Assembly (NCBI GenBank): GCA_965602945.1
Contig: CBFDBC010000055.1
Location: 1 to 17,564 of the forward strand
Source of the DNA: JAUXEH01 sp965602945
GTDB lineage: Bacteria; Acidobacteriota; Aminicenantia; Aminicenantales; Aminicenantaceae
Reading direction: 5' to 3'
DNA: 17,564 bases
The notes below the pieces were generated by a model that did no database searches, was not told where the DNA came from, and saw only the letters and a program-made list of their open reading frames with translations. Position numbers and translations under genes: made by a program. Shown here piece after piece: positions 13,774 through 17,564 of the stretch. Numbering within the stretch: the first letter of the stretch is position 1; each line of letters begins with the position of its first letter.

Positions 13774-13842
13774 TCCCTCCAATGAGGCACGGCCCTGGAT
13801 TATGCCGGATTCCCAATTCGGGAATAAATGATCTGGGAGGGA
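13774..13842 (+). promoter_or_regulatory. Structured leader region before the Spy-like gene
   Basis: A 7-bp outer pairing, TCCCTCC (13774-13780) with GGAGGGA (13836-13842), encloses a perfect 6-bp hairpin ATTCCC-AATTC-GGGAAT (13809-13825). The region lies after the T run and before the Spy-like gene, in a 170-base gap otherwise without a gene. If transcribed it would be a folded 5' leader. The inner inverted repeat could instead be a DNA operator. No promoter with good -35 and -10 boxes was identified. Confidence 0.35.
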
Positions 13843-13879
13843 GGTCTAACCGTGTGAAATGCAAAGATCACAAATTTTC

Positions 13880-13886
13880 AAAGGAG
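13880..13886 (+). promoter_or_regulatory. Ribosome binding site of the Spy-like gene
   Basis: AAAGGAG with seven bases to ATG 13894; a clear start signal. A ten-codon open frame (ATG 13859 to TAA 13891) overlaps this site and may be chance. Confidence 0.7.
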
Positions 13887-13893
13887 AATAAAG

Positions 13894-14436
13894 ATGAAAA
13901 AAACAACACTGGCATTGTTCATGGTTGCCGGCCTGCTGACATTCCCGGGTTTCGTGCTGGCATCCCCCCAGATGGGACAGCGGGGACGCGGTATCAGACA
14001 AGCCCGACCCGGGGTGGATCAGGTTCAGAGAAGAAGGCCCATGCGGGTCCGCTCGGGTGGGCTGCTCATGGTCCTCGAAGCAAGACAGGAAGAACTGAAC
14101 ATATCGGACGAACAGATCGGCAAGATCAGGGATCTGACCCTCAAGCTGGAAGAAAAGAGGGTGGAACAGCAAAACGCTGCCAACACCCGCCGGCTGGAGC
14201 AGAGGAAACTCATGTCGGACAGAGACAACCTGGACTATGGGCAGCTCAGGGCTTTGCTTCTGAAGGGCTCGGAAAGCCGGGTGGATCAGATGATCGACAG
14301 CATGCGGCTGCGGGACGAGATCGATGCTGTGCTCACCCCGGAACAGAAGGACGCCCTGAAAGAAATGGGCCGGGATCCCAGGCGTGACTCCCGGCCGAGA
14401 CGCTTCCGTCGGTCTCCCGAAGACATCCAGGAATGA
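13894..14436 (+). CDS. Secreted Spy/CpxP-like periplasmic protein (LTxxQ family)
   Basis: A 180-residue protein with a good Sec signal (MKKTTLALFMVAGLLTFPGFVLA, cleavage near residue 23), so soluble in the periplasm. The mature part is basic and helical: an Arg/Gln/Gly-rich head (about 25-52), LNISDEQIGKIRDLTLKLEEKR (about 68-89) as the first LTxxQ-like helix, a Gln/Arg coiled segment, and AVLTPEQKDALKEMG (about 145-159) as the second. The tail is Arg-rich. Proteins of this family act as chaperones or feedback sensors in envelope stress (Spy, CpxP, ZraP). It follows the ECF/anti-sigma/LTxxQ genes after a 170-base gap with its own strong ribosome site, and it is a plausible target and feedback partner of that sigma factor. 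Confidence 0.82.
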   Translation: MKKTTLALFMVAGLLTFPGFVLASPQMGQRGRGIRQARPGVDQVQRRRPMRVRSGGLLMVLEARQEELNISDEQIGKIRDLTLKLEEKRVEQQNAANTRRLEQRKLMSDRDNLDYGQLRALLLKGSESRVDQMIDSMRLRDEIDAVLTPEQKDALKEMGRDPRRDSRPRRFRRSPEDIQE

Positions 14437-14524
14437 AACCAAGGGTAACCATGTATGGGGCAGGTCCTCATAACCTCCTTTTTATTCATTTCACCCTCCT
14501 CTCATTTTCACTTACTCAGGACAC

Positions 14525-14544
14525 GGGGCGGCGAAGGCCGCCCC
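14525..14544. terminator. Strong GC stem-loop downstream of the Spy-like gene
   Basis: GGGGCGGC-GAAG-GCCGCCCC is a perfect 8-bp stem with a four-base loop, 88 bases after the Spy-like stop. No T run follows on either strand, so it is not a standard intrinsic terminator; it may be a pause or RNA-end-protecting structure. The rest of 14437-14682 has no gene that I can support. Confidence 0.4.
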
Positions 14545-14640
14545 GGCCTCCTCTCCTGTGGCACACATTAAATCCATCACACTCCTTGCACCGATACCGC
14601 AATCCATCCGTGACAAGGATTCATTCAGAAGCCCCATCTT

Positions 14641-14675
14641 GAGATGATCTCATCTCTCTGGTAGAGTATCCAGAG
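14641..14675. promoter_or_regulatory. Two adjacent inverted repeats before the GH2 gene (operator-like)
   Basis: GAGATGA-TC-TCATCTC (14641-14656) is a perfect 7-bp inverted repeat. It is followed at once by CTCTGG-8 bases-CCAGAG (14656-14675), a perfect 6-bp inverted repeat. They end only seven bases before the GH2 start, a position that would suit a repressor site or a leader hairpin that covers the weak ribosome site. No regulator gene is next to it. Confidence 0.4.
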
Positions 14676-14682
14676 TGAGAGT

Positions 14683-17564
14683 ATGATGGAGAGAACGCAG
14701 AGCAGTCATGAACGAAAAAGTTTATCCGGGTCACGGCCCCGATGGCTGGGCATATGCTCAGCGCTGCTGTACTTCTGGTTGTGCTCTTCAGCCACCGGCC
14801 AGGTCATAACCACCGACCCGAACCTGGCCGATGAACAGGTGGCTCTGTGGTACTCTGTTGCCTTCGACGATGCGGGACAGCCCGGACTGCAGCCGCACCT
14901 GACGGCCGGCTCGGACTACCGCTTCCCGGAACAGGAAATCCCCCTCGGCGTGGCCCGCGCCGGGCATCCGGTCCGGACCGCTGCATTCGGGAGCGAGTTG
15001 TGGTTCTTCTGGGCCGGGCTCAAACCCGAGGCCCGCTACCGCCTGCGCCTGACCTTCCTCTCCGATGGGCCACGGACCCAGCAGGTCATCCTGGATGGCC
15101 GGGTGGTAGTGGAGGAGCTGCGGCTCCCCGACAGCCGGATTGTGTACTGCATCGTGGACCTGCCCTTTCCCCAGGAAGACGGGGAGTGCGAGCTCAAGAT
15201 CCGGAATCTGGAGGGGCCCAACGCCGTCGTCTCCATGGTCGAGCTCTATTCCAATCATGTCGGGCTGCTCCCGGATCCGGTCTTCGAGGCGAACGGAGAC
15301 TGCCGGGGCGGGATCCAGGGATCCCTGTTCGACCGCAACCGTCCTGCACGACCCTACTCCGGCATCGAGATCCGCCTCGTTCCATCGGATCCGGCACGCA
15401 CCATGAGCACACAGACAGACGAAGGCGGGCACTTCGGATTCAAGGTTCCCCGTGCCTGGGCGGCTCTGGAAACCGACTCGGTCCGGGTGACGGCGGCACT
15501 CCCCGGAGGACTCTTGGCTCTCGAGATACCGATGCAGGGTGTTTTCCCGCCACGGCTGACTCCCCGGCCCGTCCGCGTCCGCCAGCTGAGTGAGACCGAG
15601 ATCAGCCTCAACGGTACCTGGCGTTTCCATGCCTCCCCGCCTGAGGATTATACTTCCCTGGATCCTTCCCGGACAGCGGCATGGGCATCCATACAGGTCC
15701 CGGGTGAATGGGCCATGCAGGGCTTCACTGTCCCGCCCGGCACGGCCGCCGCTTATCTGCGGGAATTCGATCTCCCCTCTTCCTGGCGTAAGCTGCGGAC
15801 CATCCTTCGCTGCGATGCGGTGTACAGCGATGCCGTGGTCTACATCAACGGCGTGCGTGCCGGCACCCACAGGGGCGGATTCACCGCGTTCGAGCTGGAC
15901 GTGACCGGCCTGGTCAAGCCGGGCCGCAACGCTATCGCCCTGTCCGTTAAGAACGAATCACTGGAAGACATCCTGGCCAGCGGGAGCCAGTATGCGGCCC
16001 ATCCCCTGGGCGGCATCACACGTAAGCTCAGCTTGTGGGCCGTCCCTCCCTGCTTTTTCTCCCGCCTCCACACCACGACGCGGTTCGATGCGGACTACAC
16101 GGACGCCGTGTTGGACCTGCAGTTGGAGGTGTTCAACGCTACGAGCCGCGGCATCGAAGATCCGGTGCTGCATGTCAGCCTACGCGACCGGAAGGGACAC
16201 AGTGTGCCGATCCAGCCCGGCAGGATCCCGCTCCCTGCTCTGCCGGCACTGGAGGGGAAAAGCGGGCGCATAGCCCTCACCGTCCCCCGGCCCCGGAAAT
16301 GGGACTGCGAACACCCTTATCTTTACACCCTGACCTGCACGCTGGAATATGGGGGCCGGATCCAGGAAACCCTGAGCAGCCGCATCGGCTTCCGCCAGGT
16401 TGAGATTGAAGGGGACCGGGTCCTGGTCAACGGGAGCCCGATCAAGCTGCGCGGTGTCAACCGGCACGAGGCCCATCCTCTGCGCGGGCGGAGCCTCACA
16501 CCCGGACTCTGGAAAGAGGATGCCCTCAAGTTTCGTGATGCCAACATCAACTATATCCGCACGTCGCACTATCCTCCCGCGGAGGAATTCCTGCAGGCCT
16601 GTGACGAGCTGGGGCTGTTCGTGGAGTGCGAGGCCTCTCTCTGCTGGGTGCAGCACGGCGCCAACACCAACTGGAACCGGCCGGGATGGGACTACCGGGA
16701 CCGCAGGTACCTCCTGCCCTTGATGCTGGCCAACCTGGAATCCATCGAGCTCAACCGGGATCACCCCTCCGTCCTGATCTGGTCTCTGGCCAACGAGTCC
16801 CGCTGGAGCCCGCTGTTCGCCGAGGTTCTGGACAGGGTCAAGAGGACCGATCCCAGCCGGCCCGTGTCCTTCCATGACCAGTGCTGGGGCACATACAACA
16901 ACGCCGGCAGCACCGCAGACATCGCCAACTTCCACTATCCCGGCCCCGAGGGCCCTTCCAAGTCCTCTCAGGTCTCCCGCCCGCTCCTCTTCGGCGAATA
17001 CTGCCACCTGAACGCCTACAACCGGCACGAGCTGGTGACCGATCCCGGACTGAGGGACGCCTGGGGAGCACCCTTCCGGGCCATGTGGGAAGCGATGTAC
17101 GCCGATCCCGGGATACTGGGAGGCGCTCTCTGGTCGGGTATAGACGACACCTTCTTCCTCCCCCCCGATGGGACGGCCGTTGGCTACGGCACCTGGGGAC
17201 CGCTGGACGGCTGGCGGAGGGAAAAGCCTGAGTACTGGCACATCAAGAAGACCTACTCCCCCATCCGGCTCCTGGCCTCCGGGGCCGCCGCCCCCCGGAA
17301 CAACGAAGCGCTGGCGATCGAACTGGAGAACCGGCACGACTTCACCGACATCGCAGAGATGGACATCCTCTGGTCGCTGAGTGACGGACGAACCGGAAAG
17401 GCCTCGGCCTCAATCCCACCCAGGCAGCGGGGTGTCCTCCGCATCCCGGTGACGGGGAAAGCCTTCGAAGGCCAGATCCTCCGGCTTGAATTTCACAGCC
17501 CTCTGGGATTCAGGGTCGATTCGTTCGAGATCCAGGAGTTCGGGAACATGTCGCGGCGCAACTC
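14683..17564 (+). CDS. Secreted glycoside hydrolase family 2 (beta-galactosidase/glucuronidase type), 3'-partial
   Basis: Exported GH2 enzyme removing a beta-linked sugar. The frame runs off the window end, with 960 residues visible. The start at 14683 (MMERTQ) is the first ATG after an in-frame stop at 14662 and gives a signal peptide (hydrophobic about 21-38, cleavage near ATGQ at 37-40); the ribosome site is weak. Domains: a malectin-like beta sandwich (about 42-192), a CarboxypepD-reg/Cna-B-like segment (about 208-285, with TDEGGHFGFKVP), the GH2 sugar-binding domain from SLNGTWRFHASP (308-319), an Ig-like domain (about 460-570), then the TIM barrel from VNGSPIKLRGVNRHEAHPL (582-600). The acid/base is Glu705 in WSLANES and the nucleophile Glu772 in LLFGEYCH. 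A further beta domain begins near 860. Substrate is not predictable; the barrel lacks the extended lacZ features that I would look for. Confidence 0.93.
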   Translation, partial: MMERTQSSHERKSLSGSRPRWLGICSALLYFWLCSSATGQVITTDPNLADEQVALWYSVAFDDAGQPGLQPHLTAGSDYRFPEQEIPLGVARAGHPVRTAAFGSELWFFWAGLKPEARYRLRLTFLSDGPRTQQVILDGRVVVEELRLPDSRIVYCIVDLPFPQEDGECELKIRNLEGPNAVVSMVELYSNHVGLLPDPVFEANGDCRGGIQGSLFDRNRPARPYSGIEIRLVPSDPARTMSTQTDEGGHFGFKVPRAWAALETDSVRVTAALPGGLLALEIPMQGVFPPRLTPRPVRVRQLSETEISLNGTWRFHASPPEDYTSLDPSRTAAWASIQVPGEWAMQGFTVPPGTAAAYLREFDLPSSWRKLRTILRCDAVYSDAVVYINGVRAGTHRGGFTAFELDVTGLVKPGRNAIALSVKNESLEDILASGSQYAAHPLGGITRKLSLWAVPPCFFSRLHTTTRFDADYTDAVLDLQLEVFNATSRGIEDPVLHVSLRDRKGHSVPIQPGRIPLPALPALEGKSGRIALTVPRPRKWDCEHPYLYTLTCTLEYGGRIQETLSSRIGFRQVEIEGDRVLVNGSPIKLRGVNRHEAHPLRGRSLTPGLWKEDALKFRDANINYIRTSHYPPAEEFLQACDELGLFVECEASLCWVQHGANTNWNRPGWDYRDRRYLLPLMLANLESIELNRDHPSVLIWSLANESRWSPLFAEVLDRVKRTDPSRPVSFHDQCWGTYNNAGSTADIANFHYPGPEGPSKSSQVSRPLLFGEYCHLNAYNRHELVTDPGLRDAWGAPFRAMWEAMYADPGILGGALWSGIDDTFFLPPDGTAVGYGTWGPLDGWRREKPEYWHIKKTYSPIRLLASGAAAPRNNEALAIELENRHDFTDIAEMDILWSLSDGRTGKASASIPPRQRGVLRIPVTGKAFEGQILRLEFHSPLGFRVDSFEIQEFGNMSRRN

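Noticed and set aside
14788..15870. 360-codon minus-strand open frame opposite the GH2 N-terminal part
   Set aside because: It overlaps the GH2 signal peptide and front domains throughout, has no ribosome site and shows low-complexity Gly/Arg/Pro bias.
16180..17337. Long open frame on the minus strand inside the GH2 gene
   Set aside because: The opposite strand encodes a GH2 enzyme with both catalytic motifs. The reverse product is a Gly/Pro/Val/Arg-rich composition typical of antisense of G+C-rich coding DNA, with no domain.
1..17564. tRNA, rRNA, CRISPR array, transposase, integrase or toxin-antitoxin genes
   Set aside because: Looked for by eye on both strands; no cloverleaf, direct-repeat array or characteristic protein motif was found.

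Overview
This is a G+C-rich bacterial window (roughly 60 percent) from a Gram-negative organism. The evidence for that is a TonB-type protein, a Tat-exported amidase, several signal peptides and an ECF sigma factor with Spy/CpxP-like periplasmic partners. Long FtsX/MacB-type permeases, a large secreted family 2 glycoside hydrolase, an M55 peptidase and a PutP-like symporter together recall carbohydrate- and peptide-degrading lineages such as Aminicenantota or other Acidobacteriota-related and FCB-type candidate phyla. That placement is an impression from gene content only. No rRNA, tRNA, CRISPR array, transposase or phage gene was seen.

Layout. (1) 2-2146, plus: the 3' part of an ABC-transporter permease, cut by the window edge. 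(2) 5783-2166, minus: a peptide or glycopeptide scavenging operon. It holds a Tat-exported glycosylasparaginase, a 32-residue membrane microprotein abutting a PutP-like symporter, and an M55 D-aminopeptidase carrying an N-terminal signal or anchor. (3) 5784-6024: an intergenic spacer dominated by a long imperfect inverted repeat (about 27 bp arms, 145 bp overall). (4) 10112-6025, minus: a small frameshifted gene, a TonB-like protein, an unrecognised secreted protein overlapping it by ATGA, and a RelA/SpoT-family enzyme. The RelA protein has lost key hydrolase residues and carries the EXDD motif of synthetase-only enzymes. (5) 10256-11896, plus: an AhpF-like glutaredoxin/thioredoxin-reductase fusion with a His-rich N-terminus, divergent from group 4. 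(6) 11969-14436, plus: an envelope-stress cassette of ECF sigma factor, overlapping cysteine-free anti-sigma candidate, anchored LTxxQ-like protein and secreted Spy-like protein. The last has its own structured leader. (7) 14683 to the window end, plus: a secreted GH2 enzyme with both catalytic glutamates, open at the 3' edge, preceded by two adjacent inverted repeats.

How the genes may work together (inference). Group 2 looks like a periplasmic hydrolysis plus uptake unit, in which exported amidases release amino acids that the symporter imports. Group 6 looks like a sensing and response unit for envelope or metal stress, with the LTxxQ proteins as sensor and chaperone. The remaining genes (stringent response, TonB energy transduction, redox, GH2) have no clear functional link to one another.

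The most notable observations are the predicted synthetase-only RelA, the symporter-coupled microprotein, the frameshifted small gene between the redox and TonB genes, and the 145-bp inverted-repeat element. Nothing in the window amounts to a clearly new defence or mobile system.
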